From: Acidisphaera sp. S103 | GTDB lineage: Bacteria > Pseudomonadota > Alphaproteobacteria > Acetobacterales > Acetobacteraceae | DNA length: 64,000 nucleotides | Direction of reading: 5' to 3' | Assembly (NCBI RefSeq): GCF_009765975.1 | Contig: NZ_LMUJ01000054.1 | Span: forward strand, 229,491-293,490 | In this document: positions 1 to 11,782 of the stretch, one piece after another | Position numbering within the stretch: position 1 is the first letter of the stretch | Layout of the letters: each line of letters opens with the position of its first letter | Notes under the pieces: generated by a model | The model's input: only the letters and a program-made list of their open reading frames with translations | What the model was told of the DNA's origin: nothing | Database searches by the model: none | Made by a program: the position numbers and the translations under genes

Positions 1-354
1 AATGCAGGACAGCGACAGGTAGATCAACCGCCGCGGCGGGACATGACGCAGCAGCGGGCCGAAATGGCAGTCCAGCGCCACCGTGACGTCGGTTTCCAGG
101 TCCGCCCGCGACACGACCCGTCGCAGATGCCGCGCCCGCAGCACAGGGGCGAGACGCCAGAGACGGCCCGGCGGAGGCGGCGCCGGCAGGGTCACCTGGC
201 GAACCGGATCGAATCCCGGTGCCGGCTGGTCGAATGACAGGACGGTCACCGCGTGGTCGCGCATCAGGTCGCGCACCAGATGCCGCAAGATGGTCACGCC
301 ACCGCCGGTCGAGACCAGGCCCTGATTGTTGAGGAAAGTGATCCGCCGGGTCAT
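1..354 (-). CDS. Glycosyltransferase, N-terminal part (runs off the window)
   Basis: The leftward reading frame opens at an ATG at 354 and is still open at base 1, giving 118 residues. The start MTRRITFLNNQGLVSTGGG followed by a hydrophobic strand (DHAVTVLSF) is the N-terminal Rossmann half seen in GT4-type glycosyltransferases, where the Gly-rich loop sits next to the acceptor site. The ATG overlaps the stop of the radical SAM gene upstream (ATGA), so the two are translationally coupled and belong to the same operon as the second glycosyltransferase at 1787-3070. Assignment rests on fold-like N-terminal features only; the nucleotide-sugar-binding half is outside the window. Confidence 0.6.
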   Translation of the reverse strand, partial: MTRRITFLNNQGLVSTGGGVTILRHLVRDLMRDHAVTVLSFDQPAPGFDPVRQVTLPAPPPPGRLWRLAPVLRARHLRRVVSRADLETDVTVALDCHFGPLLRHVPPRRLIYLSLSCI

Positions 355-1790
355 CGGACCCGCAGGCCGGCCATCCGCCGCAACCGATTGGTGACCCGAT
401 CCGCCAGCGTGTACTGCCAATCCACCGAAATGCGATGCCGTGCCTTGCGGATCTGCTCGATCGAGAGGTGTCGCGACGGCAGCACCGGATTGGAAAACGC
501 ACCCAGCGAGCCCCATTCGATCGTCTCGACGTCACCGAGTTCGCCGCTTTGCCGCAATTCCTCGAACATCGGCGTGCCCGGATAGGGCATGAAGTAGCCG
601 ATCTGGACACTGTCGGGCTTGACCCGCCGCAGCCATGCCGAGGTGTTGCGCACGGAGGTGTGGCTTTCGTCCGGCATGCCGACGATCAGATGGACGTGCG
701 CCCGCATCCCGCGAGCCTTGGTCCAGCCGATGACGCGTTCGAACAGGTCCAGCGACTTCGGTCCGTCGGACTTGGCGACGGCGGCGAACATGGTTTCGTC
801 GGCTGACTCGAGTCCGTAATGGATTTCCCGGCAGCCGGCGCGCCACATCAGGTCGATCATATCCTGGTCGACAAGATCGTAACGGGTTTCGCACAGCCAG
901 GCGACGCCCAGGTCGCGCCGGACCAATTCCTCGCAGACCGCTCTTGCGTGTTTGGGATTGATGGTGAAGACCTGGTCGCGGAACAGGATCTGTTGCACAC
1001 CGAACTCGGCCTTCAGGCGCGCGATATCGGCGCCGACCACGGCGGGGGATCGGTAGATCAGCCGGCGGCCGAAGCCGTACGGATAGGGGCAGTAGCCGCA
1101 GCGATACGGACAACCCTTGGTGGTGAACACAGTCGCGTAACGTTGGCGCCGTCCGAAATACAGGTTGGATTCGTAACGGGAAAAATCCAGCAGATCATAG
1201 GCCGGGAAATCGACGAAATCGAGGTTCTGCAGCGGCGTACGGATCGGCAGGCCGACCACGGCGCCGTCCCGCCAGATGCTGCAACCCTGCAACTGGTCGG
1301 CCTGGTTCCGCAACAAGGCCTGGGCGTTGTCGGAGACCACGAGTTCCTCGGACTCCTCCATCACCACGTCCGCCAGGCCCTGCCGCAAAATCCGCTCGCG
1401 GAACCATTTGCCGGTGGCGCCCACCAGGATGACCCGCAACCCGGGCACCAGGCGGCGCGCCCGAGCGATCAGGTCCAGGTCGTGGTCGAACGAGGGCAGG
1501 TTGACCTGGGTGATCAGGACACCGGGCTGTTCCGCCTGGAACATCGCGTCGAACGCCGCGGCGTCGAACCAAGGGTTTGCCTGTAGGTCGGCATAGCGGA
1601 AGGCCACGCCATCCTGCTGAAGGCGGCGGGCGATATAGAGGTACGCCGAATAGGGAATGTCGTAATAGCCCGGATCGTGCCCGGCTTCCGGCCGATCCGT
1701 GTCCAATGCGGTGCCCATGCCGCCCGACCACTCGCGGAAGACGTTCTTGCGTGGCGGGCTGGGCAGTTGGACGATGAAGATATCGGTCAC
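351..1790 (-). CDS. B12-binding-domain radical SAM protein
   Basis: A 479-residue protein. The N-terminal ~170 residues resemble a cobalamin-binding fold (strand/helix alternation ending LRVILVGATGKW). The radical SAM cysteines are visible as CPYRCGYC (CX3CX2C) near residue 225, followed by a TIM-barrel region with GLESADE, a typical SAM-binding segment. Members of this class (BchE/PhpK-like) perform radical methylations, ring formations or rearrangements on lipids and secondary metabolites. Start is GTG at 1790, overlapping the TGA of the upstream glycosyltransferase (GTGA). Sandwiched between two glycosyltransferases, it probably modifies a sugar or lipid of the same surface glycan; that role is inferred from context, and the exact reaction cannot be read from sequence. 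Confidence 0.85.
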   Translation of the reverse strand: MTDIFIVQLPSPPRKNVFREWSGGMGTALDTDRPEAGHDPGYYDIPYSAYLYIARRLQQDGVAFRYADLQANPWFDAAAFDAMFQAEQPGVLITQVNLPSFDHDLDLIARARRLVPGLRVILVGATGKWFRERILRQGLADVVMEESEELVVSDNAQALLRNQADQLQGCSIWRDGAVVGLPIRTPLQNLDFVDFPAYDLLDFSRYESNLYFGRRQRYATVFTTKGCPYRCGYCPYPYGFGRRLIYRSPAVVGADIARLKAEFGVQQILFRDQVFTINPKHARAVCEELVRRDLGVAWLCETRYDLVDQDMIDLMWRAGCREIHYGLESADETMFAAVAKSDGPKSLDLFERVIGWTKARGMRAHVHLIVGMPDESHTSVRNTSAWLRRVKPDSVQIGYFMPYPGTPMFEELRQSGELGDVETIEWGSLGAFSNPVLPSRHLSIEQIRKARHRISVDWQYTLADRVTNRLRRMAGLRVR

Positions 1791-3070
1791 GCGTCCGGCT
1801 TCCCTGTGAGCAGGCGATAGAGTTGGGCGTATTGATGGGCGATCCCGGGTAAATCAAAACGCTGCCGTACGGTCTGGCACGCGGCCCGTCCCATAACCAG
1901 CCTTCGCGACGGATCGGCGATCAGACGCGTGGCGGCGGCGTGATATTCCGCCGCGGTATCGAACAGGAAGCCGGTACCGCCGTCGTCGATGATGTGGTCG
2001 GTGACTTGTTCCAGCCGCCGGCTGACCACCGGCAGGCCCCATGACATCGCCTCGATCAGGACATTACCGAAACCCTCCCCGCGTGAGGCGAAGACGAACA
2101 CGTCCGCCGCGCCGTAGGCGGGCGACGGGTCGTCCATATAGCCTTCCAGCACGATGTCGGCGTGGCAGGCCGACGCGGCGATCAGGCGGCGCAGGGCGTC
2201 GAGGTAGCCGTCCTCCAACTGTGGGCCGACCAGCAAAAGCTTCACCCGGCCCGATGCGGGCGGCCGCAAGGCAGCGTGGTTCTCCACCAGGAAAGTGACG
2301 TCCTTGCGGGCGCACATGCCGCCGACGAACAGCAGCACGACGTCGTCCGCCGCGAATCCCCAATGGGCGCGCCAACGCGACCGGTCCGCCGGAGACGTGT
2401 CGGGGGCAGGGTTGACACCCTGCGGAATCAACCAGGTCTGCCGCGGCGGCAGCACCTGCCGTGTGTCCGCGTGTAGCCGCGGACTGATGGCGACGGCCGC
2501 GTCGATCAACCGGAACAGGCGCAGCAGCAGCGGGCGGTAGATCGGACGGTAGCCGCGCAGGACGGAGCCAAGACCGTCGTCGAGCGTCGCCGACTGCACG
2601 ATGCGGCAGCCGGACATGCGGGCGATCAGGTGGAACAGGAAGATACGGTCGACGAAGGCATGGAAATGCACCACGTCGTAGCGGAAGGCATTGACCAGGA
2701 ACCACCCTGTCATTACCGCCGGAACCCGCCGCACCCGGCCGGTGCCCAATCCGAAGAACGATGCGCGTCCGATGCCGGCCGGCGGCCGGTTCATCGCCGG
2801 GGAGCGGGTACACTCGACCGCCACGTCCGCCTGGATATTCAGATCGTCGAGAAGCGGTGCCAGCTTCTCCAGATACAGGCCTTCGCCCGTGAAATCGGGC
2901 CGGAAATAGCGGAAAATGTGCAGCACCCTCAGCGGCGCGCCGGCGGGTTGGCGCGTACGGCCGGCGTCCATCGTGGCTACGGTTTCGTGGGTGGCGCTTT
3001 CGGACGCTGACGATGCCATGATCCACTGTTCTGTCCGCTTTTGCGGACGCACGATGCCGATCGGCATCAT
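1787..3070 (-). CDS. GT4-family glycosyltransferase
   Basis: A 427-residue protein with both GT-B halves. The N-terminal acceptor domain begins around LRVLHIFRYFRPDFTGEG. The C-terminal donor domain has VVLLFVGGMCARKDV and the hallmark EX7E-like region FASRGEGFGNVLIEAMSWGLPVV cut across residues ~335-360, where the two glutamates bind the nucleotide sugar. It probably adds a hexose to a lipid-linked or exopolysaccharide intermediate at the inner face of the membrane. The ATG at 3070 has AGGA nine bases upstream; a second plausible start is the ATG at 3019 (MASSASES). First gene of a leftward operon with overlapping ends. Confidence 0.85.
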   Translation of the reverse strand: MMPIGIVRPQKRTEQWIMASSASESATHETVATMDAGRTRQPAGAPLRVLHIFRYFRPDFTGEGLYLEKLAPLLDDLNIQADVAVECTRSPAMNRPPAGIGRASFFGLGTGRVRRVPAVMTGWFLVNAFRYDVVHFHAFVDRIFLFHLIARMSGCRIVQSATLDDGLGSVLRGYRPIYRPLLLRLFRLIDAAVAISPRLHADTRQVLPPRQTWLIPQGVNPAPDTSPADRSRWRAHWGFAADDVVLLFVGGMCARKDVTFLVENHAALRPPASGRVKLLLVGPQLEDGYLDALRRLIAASACHADIVLEGYMDDPSPAYGAADVFVFASRGEGFGNVLIEAMSWGLPVVSRRLEQVTDHIIDDGGTGFLFDTAAEYHAAATRLIADPSRRLVMGRAACQTVRQRFDLPGIAHQYAQLYRLLTGKPDA

Positions 3071-3204
3071 ACTGCGTCCTATCGATGACGGGGTGACATA
3101 TTTCTGCTGAAAAAAACGAACCGGTGGGATGGGAATGAGGTGGGGTGGCGGCGTCTTCGCAGAGCGGCGTCTTGGTGGGAGAGTGGGCGCTCAAACGATG
3201 GGAA

Positions 3205-4386
3205 ATGTCGATGCCGCTGACTGGGGTAAAGGTCCTGGACCTGACACGCGTTCTATCCGGCCCGTTCTGCACCGCCCTGCTGGGCGACATGGGGGCCGAT
3301 GTCATCAAAGTGGAGACGCCGGAGGGCGACTCCGTCCGCAGCCAGGGCGCGATCAAGGACGGCCTGTCCTGGTATTTCGCGCAGTTCAACCGCAACAAGC
3401 GTTCGATCCGGCTGGACCTGCGCAAACCGGAGGCGAAGGCGATCCTGGCGCGCCTGATCGAACGGTCAGACGTGCTGGTGGAGAATTTCCGGCCCGGCGT
3501 GCTGGATCGGATGGGGTTTTCCGAAATGCGCCTGAAGGCGTTGCGGCCCAGCCTGGTGGTGTGCTCGATCAACGGGTTCGGCAGCACCGGACCTTACAAG
3601 GACAGGCCGGCGTTCGATTTCATTGCCCAGGCGATGAGCGGCTTCATGAGCGTGAATGGCCATGCCGACGATCCGCCGTTGCGTTCGGGATTGCCGATCA
3701 GCGACCTGATAGCGGGCCTGTACGCGGCTTTGAGCATCGCCGCCGCGGTGCCGCACGCGCGTGCCACCGGCCAGGGGCAACGGGCCGAGGTCAGCCTGAC
3801 CAACGGGCTGGTTAGTTTGCTGTCCTACATCGCAACAAACTACTTCGCCACCGGTACGGTGCCGCCACGCAGCGGCAACGACCACCCGATCGCGGCACCA
3901 TACGGATTGTTTCCCACCCGGGACGGCCAGATCGCACTGGCACCGGCGGATGATGCCTTCTTCCGCCGGCTGGCCGATGCCCTGGGTGAGCCGGGGTTGA
4001 AGGACGATCCGCTTTACGCGACTCAATCGGTCCGGGTGGCGAACCGCGATCGAATCAATGCGATCGTCGGCGGGAAACTGGCCGGGAACACGACGGCGCA
4101 TTGGGTCGAGGTGTTGAACAAGGCGGGCGTGCCGTGCGGACCGGTCAACAGCATTCCGGAGGTGTTCCAGGATCCGCAGATCCTGGCGCAAGAGATGGTC
4201 ATGGATATCGAGCATCCCGGCTATGGGATCGTCCGGTCGTTGGGGTTTCCAATCAAATTCTCCGATCTTCCATGCCGGGTGCGGCGTCCGGCCCCCGGGC
4301 TGGGCGAACATTCGGACGAGGTGTTGGCGGAACTCGGTTACGCGGCGGCGGACAGGGAGGCGTTGCGGCGGGACGAGGTGATCTGA
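3205..4386 (+). CDS. CaiB/BaiF family (class III) CoA transferase
   Basis: About 393 residues from the ATG at 3205 (MSMPLTGVKVLDLTRVLSG); the ATG at 3211 is an equally possible start, and a longer open frame reaches back to 3145 without family similarity. Family III CoA transferases move CoA between carboxylic acids through an aspartyl-CoA thioester. Visible signatures are GPFCTALLGDMGADVIKVE, the strand VLVENFRPGVLDRMGF, and the Asp in AFDFIAQAMSG that matches the catalytic Asp position. The C-terminal stretch GVPCGPVNSIPEVFQDPQ is also family-typical. It stands alone between the glycan operon and corA, so its substrate (oxalyl-, carnitinyl-, mesaconyl- or another CoA) cannot be deduced. Confidence 0.88.
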   Translation: MSMPLTGVKVLDLTRVLSGPFCTALLGDMGADVIKVETPEGDSVRSQGAIKDGLSWYFAQFNRNKRSIRLDLRKPEAKAILARLIERSDVLVENFRPGVLDRMGFSEMRLKALRPSLVVCSINGFGSTGPYKDRPAFDFIAQAMSGFMSVNGHADDPPLRSGLPISDLIAGLYAALSIAAAVPHARATGQGQRAEVSLTNGLVSLLSYIATNYFATGTVPPRSGNDHPIAAPYGLFPTRDGQIALAPADDAFFRRLADALGEPGLKDDPLYATQSVRVANRDRINAIVGGKLAGNTTAHWVEVLNKAGVPCGPVNSIPEVFQDPQILAQEMVMDIEHPGYGIVRSLGFPIKFSDLPCRVRRPAPGLGEHSDEVLAELGYAAADREALRRDEVI

Positions 4387-4398
4387 CGCCGCGGGCGC

Positions 4399-5382
4399 TC
4401 AGATCCATTTGCGCCAGCGGAACACGGCCAGGGGGATGAGGGTGGTCAGGATGATCAACCCCCAGCCCCATTGGTAGCCCCACGCCCAGTCGTATTCGGG
4501 CATATTCTTGAAGTTCATGCCGTAGATGCCGGCGATCAGCACCGGCGGGATGCCGACGACCGAGGCGATGGCCATCACCTTCATCACATTGTTCTGGGCG
4601 ATGTTGATGAAGCCCAGCGTCGCGTCGAGCATGAACTGCAGCTTGTCGTTCAGGTGCGTATCGAAGTCGCTGACCGAGGCAATATCCTGCCGCAAGGTCA
4701 CCAGCCTGGGTGCCAACGCCTTCGGCAGCCAGTCTGCCGCCGTGGCCTCGACATACGGCACGATCCTCGCGGCGCCGACCTGGGTATCGCGGACGTGGGA
4801 AATCAGGTCGCCGATGTGGCCCAATTGACCGAGGGTGCGGCGCAGCGTGGCGTCCTCGCCCTTGCGCCCGCCTTCCTGTTTCACGCCCATGGCAAAGATC
4901 GCGTGCGAGATGGTATCCAGATCGGCCCGCACCTTCTCCAGCACATCCGCCTGGCGATCGACAATCGCCTCCAGCAGGCCGACGAAGATGTCCGCGCTGC
5001 AACTGGCGGATGCGGAGCCGCGGGGAAGATGGTCCGTGTAAGTATCGAATAGCTGGCTGGGGGCAAAGCGGATGGTGATCAACCGATCCGGCGACAGCAC
5101 AAACCCGCCCGCGACTCCGCGGGGGCCGTCGTCGTCCATTTGAACCATCGGCATGCTGAGATACAGCGTGCCGTTACGGGTGGACAGGCGGCTGGACGAC
5201 TCGATCTCGCTGAGATCGGCTTCTGACGGGATATTCAGTCCGGTCGCCTGTTGCACCCGGTCGATTTCGTCCGGACCGGCGCTTCGCAGATCGATCCAGA
5301 TCGCGTGCCGCAGCGCATCGATGGAGCCGGTGTCGGCCAGGCGGTCCAGCCGGCCATTTCCGCAGGCAAATGCACTGATCAT
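4399..5382 (-). CDS. corA: CorA-type divalent cation transporter
   Basis: A 327-residue protein with the CorA/ZntB layout: a large cytoplasmic N-terminal domain, a long helix (residues ~150-260), and two C-terminal transmembrane helices. The pore signature GMN is present in IAGIYGMNFKNMPEYDW between the helices, and the protein ends in the short basic tail FRWRKWI. It forms pentameric Mg2+ (or Co2+/Ni2+/Zn2+) channels in the inner membrane. ZntB and CorA share the GMN motif, so the transported ion is not certain. Start ATG at 5382 has AAGG upstream. It converges with the CoA transferase gene, 12 bases apart. Confidence 0.9.
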   Translation of the reverse strand: MISAFACGNGRLDRLADTGSIDALRHAIWIDLRSAGPDEIDRVQQATGLNIPSEADLSEIESSSRLSTRNGTLYLSMPMVQMDDDGPRGVAGGFVLSPDRLITIRFAPSQLFDTYTDHLPRGSASASCSADIFVGLLEAIVDRQADVLEKVRADLDTISHAIFAMGVKQEGGRKGEDATLRRTLGQLGHIGDLISHVRDTQVGAARIVPYVEATAADWLPKALAPRLVTLRQDIASVSDFDTHLNDKLQFMLDATLGFINIAQNNVMKVMAIASVVGIPPVLIAGIYGMNFKNMPEYDWAWGYQWGWGLIILTTLIPLAVFRWRKWI

Positions 5383-5716
5383 CGCGAACCTTTTCCATGG
5401 CCGAGCGGTTTCGGGTGCCGGGATGGATGCCCTGGCGACGAAACCAATTTCCAGCCGTGTTAGATGGCAGGAAATGGCTTCGCCGTCATGGTCCTTACGA
5501 TGACAATCAGCAACTCTTGAAGCGTTAGGGCTCGCCGGGGAATAAGCGAATTGTCCGGCGAACGCCGCCGGCCTCTCATCGTCATGGCGGGCGAAGGCCC
5601 GCCATCCACGCCTTGCTGTGTAGGTCTCGGAAAAGGCGTGGATGGCAGGCCTACGCCTGCCATGACGGGACTGGGCGACAGTGCCAACATCGAAGCATTT
5701 GTTTATGCACGAAGCG
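5383..5716. other. Gene-free spacer between corA and ilvC
   Basis: These 334 bases carry no credible coding frame. The middle is occupied by a palindromic repeat (5578-5668); the remainder shows nothing recognisable. It lies upstream of corA and downstream of ilvC (both leftward), so it should contain the corA promoter and possibly the ilv terminator; the repeat could fold in the ilvC 3' end. Confidence 0.6.
5578..5668. repeat. REP/BIME-like palindromic repeat
   Basis: Two hairpins of the same type face each other: ATGGCGGGC-GAAG-GCCCGCCAT (5584-5605) and ATGGCAGGC-CTAC-GCCTGCCAT (5642-5663). They are flanked by GTC/GAC and joined by an outer pair CCACGCC/GGCGTGG (5606-5612 with 5635-5641). 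The left hairpin and its flanks are identical over about 36 bases to the copy inside the MBOAT gene at 31411-31446, so this is a dispersed element, not a local terminator. Two inverted REPs with a linker is the usual BIME design; such elements in other bacteria are moved by REP-associated transposases, none of which is visible here. Confidence 0.8.
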
Positions 5717-7283
<1,567 letters not shown>

Positions 7284-7373
7284 CACGTCAACCATAGTGC
7301 GGGGGAAAGGATTTTCCAGCACGCGCGGGGGGTGATGCCCCGCCGTGGCCGGAGACGCAAGAGGCAGGCGCGA

Positions 7374-9152
<1,779 letters not shown>

Positions 9153-9209
9153 TTGTCCGGCTCCTGTTGCTGAATAGGGGCGGACGGATAGGCTGCCTGA
9201 TGGACGGGG

Positions 9210-10190
9210 TCAACCCTCGGTTTCAATAAACGTGAATAAATCGGCACATTCTCTTTCCGAAAATTGCGTGATAGATGAAAATCGCGCATTTATCGTGTGT
9301 ACGCGGGTCTGGGGTGCGAGTTCGTGGTGGCGAAACCAGGTTGCCTGGCGCTTGGTGTACTGGCCGGTGATCAGTTCGGTGCGGCGGCCGGCGTCCTGCA
9401 GGGACAGGGTTCCTCGCAGGTAGGCGGATAGTTCGGGGGCGCCGTGGGCGCGCATCGCCGGCAGGCTGGGGTCCAGGTTCAGGGTCAGCAAGCTGCGCAC
9501 TTCCTCCAACGCGCCGTCGCGCAACATCGCCTCGAAGCGGGTCGCGATGGCGGCGCGCAGGGCATCGCGCGGCGGGTCGAGCAGGATGGCGGTGAAGCAC
9601 CACGGGGCGGGTTTGCTTCGGCGGTTCTGCCAGGCGGCCAGGCCGAGGCCGGTGCCGCGCCAAACTTCCCAGGCACGAGCGATGCGCTGGCTGTCCTCGG
9701 GTTTCAGGCGCGCGGCGGTGGCGGGATCGACATGGGTCAGGCTGGCATGCAGGGCAGCCGGGCCTTGTTCGGCAAGCAGGCGGCGAGCTTCGGCTCGGGC
9801 ATCCGGGCCGGGATCTGGAATGTCGGCCAGCCCGTCGGTCAGGGCAGCGAAATACATCCCGGATCCGCCGGTCAGGATCGGCAGGCGGCCGGCCGCTTGG
9901 GCTTCGTCCATGGCGGACAGGGCCTGATCGCGCCACCAGGCGACGCTACCGGCCTCGGCGGCGGGGCGGGTGCCGTAAAGGCGGTGGGGAACCCGGGCTT
10001 CCTCATCCTGGGTGGGACGGGCGGTCAGGACCCGCAGCTCCCGATACACCTGCATCGAGTCGGTGTTGATGATCGTGCCGTTCAGGCGTTCGGCGATGGC
10101 GATGGCTAGGGCGGATTTGCCGCTGGCGGTGGGGCCGGCAACGATCAGCGCCCTGGGCAGAGTGGTCTTCGTGTGTTCGTTCTCTTGCAT
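9210..10190 (-). CDS. miaA: tRNA dimethylallyltransferase
   Basis: 326 residues, normal length. MiaA attaches a dimethylallyl group to A37 of tRNAs reading UNN codons. The P-loop GPTASGKSALA lies at residues ~19-29, followed by INTDSMQVYRELRVLTARPT, the DSxQxYr segment that binds the substrate adenosine, and GGSGMYFAALTDGLAD. Start ATG at 10190 is 34 bases from the start of divergent serB, so the two share a very short promoter region. It precedes ilvB on the same strand. Confidence 0.96.
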   Translation of the reverse strand: MQENEHTKTTLPRALIVAGPTASGKSALAIAIAERLNGTIINTDSMQVYRELRVLTARPTQDEEARVPHRLYGTRPAAEAGSVAWWRDQALSAMDEAQAAGRLPILTGGSGMYFAALTDGLADIPDPGPDARAEARRLLAEQGPAALHASLTHVDPATAARLKPEDSQRIARAWEVWRGTGLGLAAWQNRRSKPAPWCFTAILLDPPRDALRAAIATRFEAMLRDGALEEVRSLLTLNLDPSLPAMRAHGAPELSAYLRGTLSLQDAGRRTELITGQYTKRQATWFRHHELAPQTRVHTINARFSSITQFSERECADLFTFIETEG

Positions 10191-10223
10191 GGCACTCCGG
10201 GCGCTGTCAGGTTCCGGCCGACC

Positions 10224-11099
10224 ATGACCACTATACTCACCGTCGTTGCCCAGCGCGAGGCGACCAGTCTGACTCCTGCCCTGCTCAACCAGATTCGCAA
10301 CGCCGTTCGGGGTGCGCCGCCGGTTGTACTGTCACCCGGAGAGGCGGCGGATATCCCGCTGTCAGTGCCGCTCGACCATGCCGCGCTGCGGGCGGCGCTG
10401 GGAGATAAGCCCGTGGATGCGATCGAGACCAAGCCGCGTGGCCGGCGCAAGGCGGTGCTGATCGCGGACATGGACAGCACCATCATCACTGGCGAGACGT
10501 TGGACGAACTGGCCGGGTTCGCCGGCCTGGGCGAGAAAATCGCCGCCATCACCAAGCGGGCGATGAACGGGGAACTGGATTTCAAGGCCGCGCTACGCGA
10601 ACGCGTGGGGATGCTGAAGGGACTCGACGTTGGCGCGCTGGAGAAAACCTGGGAGCAGATACGGCTGACCCCGGGTGCGCGCGAACTGGTGGCGACGATG
10701 CGGGCGAAGGGAGCGTTGACTGCGCTGGTCTCGGGTGGGTTCACCTTCTTCACCGGCAAGGTGGCGGCCGAACTGGGGTTCGACGTGCATCGGTCGAACG
10801 TGCTGCTAGATGACGGCGCGGCCCTGACCGGGCAGGTGGCGGAGCCGATCCTGGATCGCGACAGCAAGCTGACGGCGTTGAACGAGTTGGCCGCCCAACG
10901 CGGGGTCAAGCTGCATGCGACCCTGGCGGTGGGTGACGGTGCGAACGACCTGGACATGCTGCGCGCAGCCGGGTTGGGCGTGGCGTTCCATGCCAAGCCG
11001 ATTGTGGCGAAAGAGGCTCGGGCCAGGGTCGATCATGCCAATCTGCGGGCGTTGCTGTTCGCTCAAGGGTACCCGGCATCTGCGTTCGTCGCTGAGTGA
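10224..11099 (+). CDS. serB: Phosphoserine phosphatase
   Basis: 291 residues from the ATG at 10224 (MTTILTVVAQREATSLTPAL); an in-frame start at 10173 would overlap divergent miaA and adds no conserved residues. It is a HAD hydrolase for the last step of serine synthesis: motif I ADMDSTIITGETLDE with the nucleophile Asp, motif II LVSGGFTFF, and motif III with GDGANDLDMLRAAGLGVAFHA. The N-terminal ~70 residues match the ACT-like extension of SerB proteins. Transcribed away from miaA and followed by an unrelated convergent cupin gene. Confidence 0.95.
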   Translation: MTTILTVVAQREATSLTPALLNQIRNAVRGAPPVVLSPGEAADIPLSVPLDHAALRAALGDKPVDAIETKPRGRRKAVLIADMDSTIITGETLDELAGFAGLGEKIAAITKRAMNGELDFKAALRERVGMLKGLDVGALEKTWEQIRLTPGARELVATMRAKGALTALVSGGFTFFTGKVAAELGFDVHRSNVLLDDGAALTGQVAEPILDRDSKLTALNELAAQRGVKLHATLAVGDGANDLDMLRAAGLGVAFHAKPIVAKEARARVDHANLRALLFAQGYPASAFVAE

Positions 11100-11193
11100 A
11101 TGGGGAGAGCTTCCACCATCACCGGTAGAACCCATGACCACCCAGTCGGATAAGCGCCGATGGGCCAGGTTTCGACGCGGGCGCGTTTCGCAC

Positions 11194-11526
11194 CTAGCCG
11201 ACCGCCACGTTGTCGTACACCCCCACCCCTTGCATCAGCAGAAACTTGCAGGGCCCGCCATCCACCCCGTGGACGGTGTGTGCGGTCTTCGGTGCCACCT
11301 CGCAACGCTGCCCGGGGATAAGGCGATGCACGGCGCGTGGCGCACGCGTCTCCACTTCCATGGGTCCTTCCAGGCAGACGAAGCTGTCGGTGATGGTGGA
11401 GTGATAGTGCCAGGGCACGCACTGACCCGCCGCGAGCGTGAGCACGGAGGCGCGCATGTCCGCCCCCTCCATCACCCGATCGTAAGCGGCAATCGCGAGC
11501 TGTATGCCGCGCGCGCCTTCCTCCAT
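11194..11526 (-). CDS. Small cupin-domain protein
   Basis: 110 residues forming one cupin barrel. Motif 1 is read in CVPWHYHSTITDSFVCLEG (metal ligands HxH and a later E/H), and motif 2 around PGQRCEVAPKTAHTVHGVD. The perfect AGGAGG eight bases before the ATG at 11526 fixes the start. Such single-domain cupins bind a divalent metal and act as dioxygenases, isomerases or ligand sensors; nothing nearby indicates which. Convergent with serB. Confidence 0.8.
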   Translation of the reverse strand: MEEGARGIQLAIAAYDRVMEGADMRASVLTLAAGQCVPWHYHSTITDSFVCLEGPMEVETRAPRAVHRLIPGQRCEVAPKTAHTVHGVDGGPCKFLLMQGVGVYDNVAVG

Positions 11527-11782
11527 CGCATCCTCCTTTTGCTTCCCGGTTCCATCGTAGCACTTCCAGCCTACGCGACTGCGCGCACGGGGCTGGGCCG
11601 GATTTTTGCCTCAGAAACTTGCATCGGAAAAGCCTCGCAAAATCAGCGGGCGGATTTTGATGTGCGTATCTTACGTTTTCGCTGAGCGGGCGATTTCTGG
11701 GAAATCATGCGGCGCACCCAATATCGCTGGCTGGAGTCTTGGCGTACGATGCCGTCCCCGCCCACTTTTAGGATAACGGAAA

